Below, in pieces: positions 10,311-22,659 of a stretch of DNA of 64,000 nt. Position 1 is the first letter of the stretch; each line of letters begins with the position of its first letter. Source of the stretch: Sycobia sp. Sy_11 (taxonomy: Eukaryota > Arthropoda > Insecta > Hymenoptera > Epichrysomallidae); NCBI GenBank assembly GCA_018907035.1, contig JACCIC010000165.1:558001-622000 (forward strand). The letters are read 5' to 3'. Both the position numbers and the translations under genes were made by a program. The notes under the pieces were generated by a model. That model was not told the origin of the DNA, did not search any database, and saw only the letters and a program-made list of their open reading frames with translations.

Positions 10311-11075
10311 AAACTTTGTACAATGTTTTTGCTTTAAAATTTACAAAAGTTTTGTACCTTTTACAGAGTTATTTGATGCTAATATTTTACCTTTAAAATG
10401 ATATTATAATTATTGTATATGTAAAAAGTTAAGCGAAAAGTTTGAGAATATTTTATAGAATTGCACTATTTTATCAATTTTTTCTATATTTTAATTGATT
10501 TCTATATTTTAATAGTTGGAGTTGGAGTATTGTGTAATATGTACACACACGCATATATATATACATATATAGATATTAGTCGTGTCGTTTTCGATTTCTC
10601 GCTATTATTATAACATTTCGGTCTATTTTCGAGCTATAATTTTCTGTCGTGGTTTACCACATTCTGATTCATGTGTATGTATTAATATTATTGTATTATG
10701 AAACATTAAATAATTGTGTATAATTATTTGCGTGGATATATATATTAGGTTATCGCAACAATAATATAGAATTGTGGAGTTCAAATACGATATGAAAATT
10801 TTACAAAATGTATAGTTTCTAGCTTAGTAAAATGTTTTTAAAAATATCTTCAAATTTGTAATGTAAAGTATTATTTACAGTTTTCAGAAGCTTTTTTGGT
10901 TTCTGTTTAGATTAAAAATAGATACGATCATTTAAGTAATCAAGTCAGGATAAAATATTATTCCGAAGCTTGTGTCAATAAATTTATTATAAATTATTAT
11001 TTACCTAATATATCTGAAAATATAAAAGTACTGTTCATAAGCGATTTTTTTCCATCTTCATAGATAACCGCGCGA

Positions 11076-11126
<51 letters not shown>

Positions 11127-11354
11127 AATTTCAACTCATTGTTTGGTAACTAATTTCAGATCATGTATTTTCAAGAGTACGCCTGCTTTAGCGACTGGCC
11201 TCAGCGAACCACCCGCTCACGGCATCTAACAAGTCGTCCTGTCTTGCTATATCTTGTTGTCTCTGGCTCTTCTTATTATCTCTGCTTATATAAATAAATT
11301 TGAAAATATACTTATTAATTAGCTCAATTGATTTAAACGCACTATGACTTTATA
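10311..11354. other. AT-rich stretch, dispersed repeat, no gene seen
   Basis: Contains the 10780-11040 copy of the repeat also found at 3585-3850 and a TA tract at 11081-11122. No terminal repeats or reading frame worth reporting. Confidence 0.4.
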
Positions 11355-11934
11355 CGAGGCAAGGCAATTAAATAATGCGACAAAATTAAAAAATCGAGTA
11401 CATTTAAAAATTAAGGTATATCGTTGCAATCCCCTTCAAAGTAGTCCCTTCCCGGTGAATATTCAACTCGCCAGCCAATATTCGGATAGTTAGTCGCCGG
11501 TCTTGGCGGACAAGGGCGCGAACGCGCCGCGCATTCGCGTCGATCGCACTTGAATCACCCTTCCACTCCTCACCTCGACTTTGACGGTCTCATGGCCTTT
11601 TTTAAAATCGACATGCCACCGAAGCACCTGACTGACTCAGGGCATCACCACCAAGCACTTTTTTATAAGTTTCTATGGAGATTTCGCCGAGTTCCGCAAA
11701 ATATTTCATCGCATACGGTTGCTCTAAATTTCTCTATTCTATTTTCGTAACATGCAGTACTCATGCGTTGTTACAAGACACTAAACAGCTGGCGAAGAAA
11801 TGATCGTACAAGTGTCGTCAAGGTTTCAATCGAGAGAGTAGAGATCTACTATTACGGTGGCGGAGTTACAAGTTCGCAGTGTTACCACAGGCCGAAAAAA
11901 ACAATCGGTCGTATTACTTAATTTTCTGACCTCG
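11355..11934 (-). mobile_element. internally deleted mariner (MITE-like)
   Basis: Ends CGAGGCAAGGCAATTAAATA on the left and ...TTAATTTTCTGACCTCG on the right form diverged inverted repeats, flanked by TA (11353-11354 and 11935-11936). At 580 bp it retains both termini and pieces of an antisense transposase gene. The middle contains a GC-rich tract (about 11455-11600) unlike mariner sequence, perhaps captured during gap repair. It cannot encode a transposase. Confidence 0.7.
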
Positions 11935-12198
11935 TATATGTGTGCATGTATATTGTAAAGGGGATCGCGTACACCATCTGCCTTCGCTACCACGCTTATG
12001 TAGATTCTCTTTTCAGAACTAGCATGTAGATAGATGTACGGCTTCGTATGTGTATATTTATGTATATATTATTCAATTATAGCTCTACTTTCTTAAACTA
12101 TAAACATACATAAATCTATCAGTGATAAAGAAAATATATTAATTTTAAATTTTAATGCAAACAATATAGAAACGTTTTACGTGAAGCTAATTACTATA

Positions 12199-13346
12199 CG
12201 AGGGTGGTACTACCTTGTGTGACGTTCTATAGTACCATCCATAGGTAGCTTATAGCTATAGTTTCAGTCCGATCGCCATGTTAGTTTAGGTTTGAGAGCA
12301 GGCTGAACAAGACGCCTCTGTGTTCTTCGTAAAAAAGGAAAAGCTGGAAAATCGTGCTGTCATCAAATACTTTTATTTGAAGGAGTGAACGCCCAAGGAA
12401 ATTAAAGAATAGATGGACTCAACACTGGGGACATCCTCCCCATCATAAGCAACCGTTAATCAGTGGGTTTCTGAGTTTAAAAAGGATCGTGTGAGCACCT
12501 CTGATGAGCCTCGCTCAGGACGACCCATTGAGGTCACAACTCCAGATATGATCGAAAAAATCCATCAAATAGTGCTGAAAGACTGCAGATCAAAAGAGCG
12601 TTCGATAGCTGAGACCTGTCAAACGTCATACGAACGTGTACAAAATATTTTGTACCAACATTTGTGTATGGAAAAGCTTTGTGCAAGATAGGTGCTGCGT
12701 TTGCTAACAGTCAACCACAAATTGATTCGAAAGAACATTTCTACCTCGAATTTGGCGTTGTATAAGCGTAATCCAAGCGAATTGTTGCGTCGATTCGTAA
12801 CCATTGACGAAATTTGGTTCCACCACTACACGCCACTACACTCCTGAAACCAAACAACAGTCTAAGCAGTGGATTGGACCAGAGGAACTAACTCCAAAGA
12901 AGGCAAAAATAATTTTTTCGGCGAACAATTTTATGGCTATTGTTTTTTGGGATGCAAGAGGTATTATATACATTGATTACTTTGAAAGGGGTAAAACTAT
13001 CACTGGTCAATACTACGCAGATTTATTGCAACGTTTGAGGCACGAAGTGAAAATTAAACGACCTTATCTGGCGAAGTAAAAATTCTTGTTTCATCATGAT
13101 AACGCACCAGTGCACACGTCAATCGTTGCGATGGCTTGGCGGTAAGAGATTTGAAGAAGTAATCGAAGCTGTAAATGGGTATTTTGAGGAACTTGACGAA
13201 TCGGGCTGTAGAGATGGCACTACTAGACTAGAGCACCGCTATGAGAAATGTATCAGCCTTGGAGGAGATTATGTTGAGAAATGAAAAAAAATCCTTAAAA
13301 ACGTTGTTTTTCTGAGTCAGGCCGGAAACTTATCAATCCATTCTCG
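12199..13346 (+). mobile_element. mariner, near full length, decayed
   Basis: Flanked by TA at 12197-12198 and 13347-13348. The right end, read inward as CGAGAATGGATTGATAAGTT, belongs to the same family as the mariners at 39.8-40.56 kb and 62.62-63.74 kb. The left end agrees only over CGAGGGTGG and then differs from the 62.6 kb copy, so the left terminal repeat is replaced or rearranged. Confidence 0.78.
12323..13284 (+). pseudogene. mariner transposase remnant
   Basis: Readable from about 12323 through the HTH region (TSDEPRSGRPIEVTTPDMIE) to the C-terminal GGDYVEK. Stops fall near 12386, 12409 and 12690. The first catalytic Asp sits in a diverged DEIWF block, and HHDNAPVHTS supplies the second. 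A deletion after SIVAMA removes the segment holding the third catalytic Asp that relatives keep (PHPPNSPDLAPSDYY). It is therefore catalytically dead as well as untranslatable. Confidence 0.82.
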
Positions 13347-13575
13347 TACAATAACAACTAGAATTTTAATCGATACATAAATACTTTAATTTTAGAATTA
13401 TAAAAAGTGGACAATTACTATTAAAGTTAATGCTAATTCTTAAATTTATTATCGATTCTGTTTGTAACAAGGGCCATCTTCTATTAACATTCTATCGACA
13501 TTTCATGAAATTTGGATAAATACAAGCGAAGTTATTGTGCCTTTAGTGACTGGGTGTTTCGTTTGTTAGACAGAA

Positions 13576-14626
13576 GATGAGCATTGAACAAAGAGTTAAG
13601 ATCAAGTCTTATTTTAAACTTTGTAGAACTTTTATCGAAGCACATCAAATGATGCAATAAGTTTATAGTAGTAATTGATTATTTTGTCGAATAATTAATC
13701 AGTGCTTTCGGAGTTTCAAAGATGGCAAGGAAAACTCAATGACGACGAACGTTTGGATTGGTCTAGTGAAGTGGTAAAATAAAAAAACATCAATGAAGTA
13801 CGTCAATTCATCAAAAATGAGCCGAAATTATCGGTAAGTTGCATGAAAGTAGAATTATACTTATCAGCACTTGATGGAGTGTTTACGCCGCCGAACTATT
13901 TATTTGTGCTTTGTTCCCAATAAATTAACTTAGGTCAAAAAAGCGCTTCGGATTCGACATTCTAAAGACATCATGAAAGAATCCAAAAGAAACTGAAACT
14001 ACATTTATTCTATCGTAACTAATGACAGAATATGGTACCTTCAATATGATCTCGAAACCAAACATCAAAGTGCCAAATAAAAAATCTCTGATGATTCCAA
14101 ACCGAAGAAATCGCACTTGCAAAAAGCAAAAATCAAAATGATGCTTATCACTATATACGATTCTAAGAGTATTATTCACCAGGAATTCATTCTATCTATC
14201 AAAATGGTTAATACTGTGTATTATCTTGGTGTTATGATGCGTTTACTTATCCGTATTAGTCGTGTTCGAACAGAATATCATTGAAGTGAAAATTGGCGCT
14301 TGTTGCATAATAATGCGCCGTTTCATCGATCGACTTTATTGACTGTTTCTTTGATCAAAAATGATACTCTGAAGGCCAATTAATCATCGTATTCATCTGA
14401 CATGGTACCTTGTAACTTCTATTTATTTGACACATAGTATTTGGGAATGAAAGAAAAGCAATCCAGGAACGTAGACAATAGCCGAAAGGCAACGACCATC
14501 ATTTTGAAGATAAACCTAGTCAACGACATGAAAAAGTCATTTGACATGCTGTTCAAATGTACTCAACTTCGTATTGACTCAGAAAGATACTATTTTGAAG
14601 CAAATAAATTAATTTTTCAAAACTAA
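13576..14626 (+). pseudogene. mariner transposase, strongly decayed
   Basis: ATG at 13576 opens MSIEQRVKIKSYFK, followed by a chain of stops and frameshifts. Recognisable blocks: TDRIWYLQYDLETK (first catalytic region), LLHNNAPFHRSTLL where the usual HDN is now HNN, and YSSDMVPCNFYLF where the last Asp is Asn. The C-terminal frame (14441-14626) ends in a TAA. This is a different, older mariner family from its neighbours. No clear terminal repeats were found. Confidence 0.72.
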
Positions 14627-14639
14627 TATATTGATGTTT

Positions 14640-14851
14640 TTTTTTTTTAAAGTCTAAGACTTTTGAAGTAGACCTTTTATAATAAACGGACCTATTGTAG
14701 CAAAACCCGAAAAAAATGAAAGAGAGGCCATGCTTTTCTGACCTTACCAGTCTACTCCTCTTTAAGATTACTACTCTTCTTCAGGTTCTGATACCAATTT
14801 TCGTTATTCCGCGTCACACTGCAATTCGAATTGTCACTCAAATCTCACGCA

Positions 14852-14887
<36 letters not shown>

Positions 14888-16190
14888 TTAGCATAAGCAA
14901 CAGGTGACATAAAAAAGAATACCAAAATTAAAAACAAGCATTTATTTTTAATTATTAACAAGTTTTTGTATCTTTTTCACTTTTTCTTTTTTTTAATCCT
15001 ATTATCGGAGAAGTGATAGGTTCTTTTTGAAAGGGATGGGATTATACATATCCCAATCCTTACCTTTTGAGATGACTTTCTCAATTTCATTTTTCCATTT
15101 TTTTGAGAATAGGGACGTAGACTGGAAGGCCGGGATGAGTACAGGCTATTATTTTTAAAAGAAACAGTCTATATTCACGAGAAGTCCTTAGACTCCAGTA
15201 ATAAAGTATAAGTACATCCTGCTCACTAATACAACGAAATAAAATTGAATCCATTGGTTATGGAGAATTAGGAGCTTTACATAGAAAAACTTATTAAAAA
15301 TTAGCCGGAGATGGTAGTTCAGATTTATCCGGTAGATGTTGCTGTCTTGGAAATTCCTCGATGATTCTGCATGCAACAGAGAGAGAAAGCAAAAGCCAAA
15401 GCGATTAAGGGGAAAAAAAGAAGCAGAAGTAAGGGAGCAGAGACTTAACTTTCCCCTTTCTCTACGCTCACTGCACACCGCTACTGTATTTTCTTCAAAT
15501 ACATGCATTTGAGCGAGCAACCTCAGTGGGTATCGACGCCTTGCGGACAATTCTGTCCTGAAGTCCTGTCCCGCTCCTTCTCTCTACCCTCCATACATTT
15601 TATATACAAGGATCCCAAGCTAGTGGAGGCACTCCAGGTTCATAAGACCAATAAATAAATAAATATATCGCTCTTATGAGTCAGAAGGCCTCCATAGCCG
15701 ACGTTACAAGTGGATAGTATCGTAAAAAATTTATCAATATTGTAAAAAATTATTAATAAATAATGGACATACATTTTAAAAAGTTATTCCACAGAACATT
15801 TATCGAGATCGGAACCGAATTGAAAAAGTACAATTTTGCTTAAAAATACAGTTCAGAACTATTATTAAAATCGGTTGCATTAACGTTATTTTTATGATAT
15901 TTTGGATTTGAATCGTATTTAATCGGAGAACATTTTAAGTAGAAAATTATTCTTAGTAATTCTTTAACATATTCTATAATTTATTAGTTCTTACTTCATA
16001 ATGTGTAATTTTTTGTTTGCATTTTTTAACAAATAATGGTAATTTTTCATTGAAACCAAAATTCATTCTTACATATTATTAAAGTTTTACAAACTTTATA
16101 AAACTAATATAAAATGAAAGATGATTTATTAGGATCACTTTCGTTGAAACAATTATTGGCTAACTAAAAAAAAATATATATATATATATA
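14640..16190. other. no gene seen; microsatellite and small hairpin
   Basis: Holds a (CT)n tract at about 14852-14884. A foldback at 15634-15693 has arms GGAGGCACTCC...CATAAGA and TCTTATGAG...GCCTCC around a TAAA-rich loop. The rest is unremarkable AT-rich DNA. The 120-codon minus frame at 15188-15550 shows no domain I recognise. Confidence 0.4.
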
Positions 16191-16194
16191 TATA

Positions 16195-17379
16195 GTAACA
16201 CATATAGGAATTTATTCTTATATATGTTAGATCGAAAATTGAAGGGAAAAATAGAAAGGAAATAGAGAGATCAAGATAGAAGTATAATGTAATATAATAT
16301 ATATGATATAGAAAATTATTATTATTGATAAAAACCTCTGTGCTGAAGTTAGTTCGATATTTTTTTTCTCAAAGTTTACCTTTTGATTCGGTGGTGATAT
16401 TATTCATATAATTTCTTTTTTTTTATTCATTTATAATAACGAGCTAGTTGGTGTGTGATAGTATTATATTATCAATTCAACTATTATTTTTCTTGATATT
16501 ATCTTTGAGCTTGGCCAAACTGTTGTTGTCTCAAATATCTTCCTGGCAATATTTTCGTTTTCTATAAACTCAGGACAGTTTATTTTATTACGTGAGGAGG
16601 ACATCTCCGTTCTGTAATTCTACGTTGAGTTCTGAACTTCGGTGTCATCGTTTGAGGTTTGTAAATTTACTTAACTGTTCTATTCATTCGAGAATTCATT
16701 AAATAGTAGTTGTTTGAAACTTAAGTAAGAACACGTGAATAGTTAAATAATTTAAATATTATATTGGCTACAACTGATGAATAGTGAGAGAGAGAGAGAC
16801 AGAGAGAGAGAGAGAGATGGTACGAAAATAACATAGGTTTGTATAACATAAGAGTAACAAGTGCGCACGCATAATTTGATATTAGTTATTCCGAGTCTCC
16901 GTAAGGCGGCGCCTTTGTTGATTGGTCTACCTAATAGATCTATAAATATTTTCTCTTGCACCCTGTGTGAGTGGAAACGCGCGTTAGTATAGCGCGACTG
17001 CATAATAGGTAAGAATAGAATATTGTTTATTCTAATTTTAAAAAATTTAATAAATCTATAGTTTTTTTTATTTAAATAAATAAGTTTTTTTCTTTTTCTT
17101 CATTTATAATAAAAAATTTTTTCAGAATTCATGTACCTGATTATTGTCTCATCCTTTTTTCTATTATTAATATGATAATATATTAAAATAATTTACTATT
17201 AAAAATAATTAAAAAGAAATAAATTCCAGGATAAAAAGGTAAGTCGGAGAAAAAGTAATAGTAAAGAACCTATGGTCCACTCAAATTGTTTTTAACACAA
17301 TTCAAACCGTTTGGGGTTCCTTACACCTCTGTCAACGAGTACCTTAGCCGGGCATCAATCAAATAAGTACCCCGTTACA
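16195..17379 (+). mobile_element. solo LTR candidate inserted at a TA tract
   Basis: Begins GTAACACATATAGG directly after (TA)n and ends CCCCGTTACA followed by ATATATA. Other LTRs here (20669, 31782) end in the same GTTACA. An internal block around 16890-17015 recurs at about 54330-54445 (CGTAAGGCGGCGCC..., CACCCTGTGTGAG..., ACGCGCGTTA). No internal coding region is attached. Confidence 0.42.
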
Positions 17380-17680
17380 ATATATATAAATTTTGCATAT
17401 CGGTGAAAGAAAGCACATCAAGCGTGCAAGTTCGCAATCATGTAGATATACGCGTACAATATACAGCGATCCACGATTGAGTCGAGCGTCTCTGCATACA
17501 CCTTCTTATGTAAGTATCATCTACTAGCTGTAGTACGTCCGAGTGAAACAGAAAACGAAGGTGTTTACTATATCTGGTTTTATTGCTTTTACTCACTGCT
17601 CCAACAAACTCAGCTTATTATATGCATTATATTTGTATCGTAAAGACCCTTAGGTAAAAGTACTATATATATATATATAT

Positions 17681-17717
<37 letters not shown>

Positions 17718-18364
17718 GAATGTACACTTAGCACATTTGAACGCTTGTTTTGCTTCCATTCAAGCTTTTTTGAAAATATATATTTGGCTGAGGACTTTGG
17801 AAGAGCTCCCACATTCCATTTTGCGGAAAATGTATGCACTTTTGCTTTTTGTGGTACTTCTGATGGATATCATAGTAGTTCTTTGCTGAAATTGAATTTG
17901 AATGGTGAAATCAATACAAAAAACATAAACATAGTAGTCTTTGGTATTCTCGGATAATAAGAATATTTTTTAAAAATTTTTCAAAAGAGAGATGTATATC
18001 TCATAGTGCATATTTTTTATCTGTTCATTTTTTGGTACGACCGATATTTCTAAAGAAAAATTTAGCAATTTCATCTAGCGTTGCTTCGAAAATCTGGGAA
18101 TTCCGTCAATACTTCAGAAAGCACCCATATCTGATTTCGCTCAAAATTGATATATTACGATTTTTGGCATACTGATTATTACTATCGTTCTGATTTTTAT
18201 ACATTTTGGATTTCTGTGCAAAATACATAAAAACTAAGTATAAACATTATGTTCTGTGGAATATTTTTAATTTAAAAACACAATCAGCATTTGTATGAAT
18301 TTTTTCTGCTATATTTGTTGCTATATTCGTAGAGAAGTGGATATGCTATTATATATTGGATCTA
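17380..18364. other. AT-rich, no gene recognised
   Basis: Contains a compound TA tract at 17664-17715. A 70-codon frame (17745-17957) has no recognisable domain or flanking signals. Nothing else is supportable. Confidence 0.4.
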
Positions 18365-19623
18365 CAAATAAGTTTCTGCCGTTTTTTTATAAAGAAATAA
18401 GAATTTATTGTAAAAAAAAGTACAATTAATGTCATTCAAAATATTGCTCACCATTTTTTACTACTTTTGTCCACCTTTCGGGTAGCACGTGGATACCCCG
18501 TCTAAAAAAATTGCTTGTCTTTTGAAGCGATCCACGAATCAACTCATTTCTTCAATTCCTCGTAAGAACTGAAGTGTTGCTCATCCAGACCATGAGCCAT
18601 TGATCGGAATAGTTCATAGTCTGAAGGAGTAATATCTGTTGAATACGGAGGGTGGGGTAGGACGTCCCAATTTAGCGCTTTTAACGTTTCCTTTACGATT
18701 GTCGCAACATCTGGCCGAGCGTTGTCATGCTGAAAAATGACTTCATCGTGCCTTTTGGCATATTATGGACATTTAATCTTCAATGCTCAGCTCAATTGCA
18801 TCAGCTATTGTTCGTAACGTTCCCCAATGACGGTTAGATTGTGTTGGTGTAATTCGTAATAGATTACTCCAAGCTAATCCCACCAAATGCACAGCATTAG
18901 CTTTTTATCATAAATGTTTGAATTGGCCATCGAATTAGAGGCATGCCCGGGCTTACTTCATGACTGCCTATGCTTTGGATTGTCGTAGTGAATCCACTTT
19001 TCGTCTTCCGTCTCGATTCGATGTAGAAATCCTTTGTTATTTTGTCTTTTGAGCAATTGTTCGCAAGTGAATAAGCGATGCTCGACGTCTTTTAGCTCCA
19101 ATTCGTAAGGAACCAAATTTCATTGCTTCCGGACCATACCCAGGGTTGTGAAATAGCTTGCTGACTTACTCCTAACTATTATGCAAGTTCTTTTTGCGTT
19201 TGGTATGGATATTCCTCCAGTAAAGCTTCCAATTCTGTGCCACCATACACTTTGGGCCTTCCACTGCGTATTTTGTCCTTCAAGTTAAAATCATCACTTT
19301 TAAATTTTTGGAACCACTCCCCATAACTTCTCTTACTCGAACTAACATCACCATATGCTTCTATGTGTAATCGTTGTGCTTCAGCTGCAGATTGCTTTAA
19401 ATGAAAGAACTAAATTAATAATTCCCGAAAATGACGCTTACTTAGCTCAAAACTTGACATCTTAACACGATGAAAACTAAGTGATGCTAGCAAAAAGTCA
19501 GAGGTATTAAAAGGTTATACTGTTTCCAGATGTCAAAATATTCTATACAAATTTTTACAGCTGACAATTTCAATGTTATCTTATCGGTGGTGTCATCTTT
19601 TCAAAACAGCGGAAACTCATTTG
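18365..19623 (-). mobile_element. mariner, full length, minus strand
   Basis: Terminal repeats read CAAATAAGTTTCTGCCGTTT (left) and, inverted, CAAATGAGTTTCCGCTGTTT (right), with TA duplications at 18363-18364 and 19624-19625. Length is 1259 bp. Different family from the CGAGG-ended mariners in this window. Confidence 0.88.
18432..19460 (-). pseudogene. mariner transposase (minus strand), decayed
   Basis: Starts at ATG 19460-19458 (MSSFELSKRHFREL) and ends at TGA 18432 after ...NGEQYFE. The HTH region with SGRPKVYGG, the HDNARPDVATI block and a YSTDITPSDYELFRS block can all be read, though in several frames. Stops interrupt it from codon 17 onward, and the first catalytic region reads TEDEKWIHYDNP. 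Full length for the family, but with no long open frame. Confidence 0.82.
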
Positions 19624-19668
19624 TACAGCTAATACTTTTGTTTTTATAAAACACGTATTATATATACG

Positions 19669-19712
<44 letters not shown>

Positions 19713-19718
<6 letters not shown>

Positions 19719-20110
19719 CCCTACACCTTCCTCTTCTTTACGACGCGGTGAAATTTTTCTTCTAGCGGTGAAATTTTTGCCAGACAACAATCGAAGATTA
19801 ACGAGCACGCAACGTACTTGTGTTCCATTCAGAAGTAAGTGATCGTTAATTTTTTTTTAGTTTGATCAAACCCGGAAATAAATTATACGGTACCGGCTAG
19901 TAGCTAGGGCAATAAAATTCGATAATAATTGCGTTTGAATTTAGTTTAAATTTTTGTAACAGTCTTACCTCTAGTTGCGTTTGCTTGAGTATGTGATCGT
20001 TGATTCGATCGGGAGCCACACATACACAAGCTAACCTATATAAAATGGCTAGTGTGCATTGGCACTACTGCGCACGTTGTTAATGCACACAAGCAGACTG
20101 AATCAAAGAG

Positions 20111-20176
<66 letters not shown>

Positions 20177-20669
20177 TTACCATATACGTTCATATTATAT
20201 TTCGAATGAGAAATAATTTGTATTTTATTCATTCGTGGTAATTTTTAAATTACTTATATAATAATATTAAAATAAAACTTCGATTCAGTCGAGCAAATAA
20301 GAGAGAGCGGGTACACACATAATTATAAAATAAGGATGGTTAATTTATAAATCTAATATATTTTATAATTAAATATATTTTTTCTGAATAATAAATAATT
20401 TTTTTTATAAATATTTGTTTGTTTGAAAAGAATTATTAACCAAATAATTTCCCATTTCCTTACATAAAATATAATATAATTATAAATATTTTGGAATTTT
20501 TGAAAAATTATCTTATTCAATTATCTTATCCGGCCAAGGTAAGTTAATTCTTGTTGACGGTATGTATTTAAATTATTATTTTCTATATTAATAGTAAGAG
20601 GACTAGGTAAATTAGAAGAGATACACCAAGGTCGTATTTAGTACCTTGGTAACCTAAAACCCTGTTACA
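19713..20669 (+). mobile_element. LTR of an LTR retrotransposon
   Basis: Ends AACCCTGTTACA at 20669 and is followed directly by a primer-binding site. It shares phrases with the solo LTR at 30361-31782 (GAAGATTAACG..CCCGCAACGTA region; paired ACCTTGGT motifs near the 3' end). A long TA tract (20113-20173) lies inside. The left border is taken at the end of the TA tract near 19713 and is uncertain. Confidence 0.45.
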
Positions 20670-20670
20670 G

Positions 20671-20683
20671 TTGGCACCCAACG
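20671..20683 (+). promoter_or_regulatory. primer-binding site
   Basis: TTGGCACCCAACG, one base after the LTR end. TGG start and position fit a tRNA-primed minus-strand start site. The related minus-strand site is at 3165-3179. Confidence 0.5.
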
Positions 20684-21499
20684 TTTTTTAAATGTAATAC
20701 GAATAATGTTATGCAGAGGAATAAATTAGATGAGTAATAATTAATAAAAAAATTAATATTTTAATTTTTTTTACCTCTGCATACTAAAAATAAAAAAATC
20801 ACTTAAGGGAAATTTGTTTTATTTCTCTCTATTCTTTTTGTAAATAGAAGAAGGAAATGAAACAAGGAAATTTTTCTTTTTTTTGTTAGCAGTTAGGGTT
20901 GCGTAGTGTGTACCGATTTAGTAAGATTAAGCAGGTTCGCGAAATTATATAGATAGTTTATATTGTAAGTTGTGAGTACGGGAGTCAGTCAAATAACGAG
21001 GCTTAAAATTTTTTTTTGAGATGTATACCAGTGAAATAACAAGATTTTTAATTCATTTATCAATCAACTATTTTTTTGTCATTTAAAATTTTTTATTATT
21101 TTTAAAATAAATTTTTCTTATTTTATTAAAATTTAAAAATTTTGTTTATATATTACCACTGACAATCAACCCGTACTCAAACAATTATACCAAGATTAAT
21201 TTATAATTAATAATTTATATTTTTTTGTAAACTTTTTTGTTATTGTATAGGTGCACCTGAGGGTTTGCATATATTAAAATTTTTTTTCTATATATATTGA
21301 GAGAAAGAAAAGTGTCTTTTACGAATATTCTTTCCTTTCTATTACGATTATTTAATTCCCTGGTGTATTCGCATAACGAATTGGTGCGAATACAACAATA
21401 AGAAAATCTCGGCATATTACAGTGCATCAAGAGCACAAAACAGTGTAAAAATAGCGAAAGTATCCAAAAAAGAATAAAATAAATACCACAGCTCGAACC

Positions 21500-21715
21500 A
21501 TGTCAGCCTCACAAGTACCAGTGGCTAGCAACACCGACGAAAAAGTCGAAAATTGGCGTCTTTGCAAAACCATTCAAGAATTAGATCACATGAAAGGTAA
21601 ATATATGCCTGAAGACTTCATCACTGATATAGATGAAGATCCCAGCATTAAATATATAAAATGCGAAGCAACCAGGAAGTCGTTTATAGAAGACGCAATA
21701 TGGACTGGAGGATAA
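21500..21715 (+). CDS. gag-like first ORF after the LTR, short
   Basis: ATG 21500, 71 codons (MSASQVPVASNTDEKVENWR...). It lies about 0.83 kb downstream of the LTR and primer-binding site on the same strand, the place of gag. The sequence is acidic and looks coding, but no capsid motif is present and it stops at 21713, before any nucleocapsid knuckle. It is either the truncated start of gag or an unrelated small ORF. Function inferred from position only. Confidence 0.3.
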   Translation: MSASQVPVASNTDEKVENWRLCKTIQELDHMKGKYMPEDFITDIDEDPSIKYIKCEATRKSFIEDAIWTGG

Positions 21716-21829
21716 TCATATCTATATGAAACCACGGAGGAGGGAGACAGGCACCCCTGGATTTTATAAGGGATGATTTCCTAATCTAGGAAAGATTAAT
21801 TTCCGAGGGTTTCTAGTCGGGATAAGTAA

Positions 21830-22180
21830 ACTGCTGGTCTTTTGAGGAGCGCCTCGCAACCAGGATCACTTTTACTTAAGGATAGGTAAAAGTATTAGCC
21901 GTTTGTCTTTTGAGGAACGCCTCGCAACAGAGATCAAGCTAATAACTTCGGAAAAATAAGTGGATGTAAGGATAAGTAAACTGCTGGTCTTTTGAGGAGC
22001 GCCTCGCAACAGAGACCAAGCTAATAACTTCGGAAAAATAAGTGGATGTAAGGATAAGTAAATGCTGGTCTTTTGAGGAGCGCCTCGCAACCAGGATCAC
22101 GTTTACTTAGGAAAGGTAAAATTTTTAACCGTCTGTCTTTTGAGGAGCGCCTCGCAACAGAGATCAAGTTAATAATTTCG
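21830..22180. repeat. tandem array with a hairpin-forming core
   Basis: Five copies of GTCTTTTGAGGAGCGCCTCG (one with GGAACG) at spacings of about 65-80 bp. Alternating linkers contain either CAGGATCACxTTTACTTA or AGAGAxCAAGCTAATAACTT. Within the core GAGG-AGCG-CCTC can pair. Long open frames on the minus strand here are a by-product of the repetition. Confidence 0.85.
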
Positions 22181-22370
22181 GAGAGGATTTTGAAAAGTCA
22201 GGATTAATTCGAGCTCTGGAAAATTCTAGCTCCGGGAGGAGTTCGTGCGAAACAACTTCGGGGCAGTTGGTTCACCGGGCGAACTGTCGATTTTGCCTTT
22301 TGCAGGTCCTTTTATAATAAAATAATCGGATAATTCCGTCGCCGCTCGTTTAATTTCAGACGAGGCGCCG

Positions 22371-22445
22371 AATTATAATAATTATATTAACAATAATAAT
22401 AATTACAATAATAATAATAATAATCAATAATAATTATAATAATCA
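22371..22445. repeat. imperfect (AAT)n microsatellite
   Basis: Run of AAT/ATA trinucleotides with interruptions. Confidence 0.8.
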
Positions 22446-22659
22446 TTGCTTTATATTTTGTTATTATTTGCAGCCGGTGTGCTGCGCACAGTAATAATAT
22501 ACATGTATAAAAGTTTAAACATTTATATACAAATATTTATATATCATGCGTACATTAAGTCGTTTGTATTAATTAATTTAATTAAATACAGCGGGTGCAT
22601 TCGTTTTCGGACACCCGTTGTATATACTGGAATTCGCGCATCCGCTACATTCGTTGCGG

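Noticed and set aside
16752..17003. ORFs ending or starting in SLSLSL runs (also 14716-14907, 57746-57988)
   Set aside because: Translation of CT/GA microsatellites; no other coding evidence.
20059..20241. ORF translating mainly as YIYIYI
   Set aside because: Product of a TA repeat; the same applies to frames at 33053-33262, 36723-36983, 50809-51090, 56482-56769 and 58626-59068.
21872..22090. 72-codon minus ORF with repeated RGAPQKTS
   Set aside because: Frame is kept open by the tandem DNA repeat; no start context or homologue recognised.
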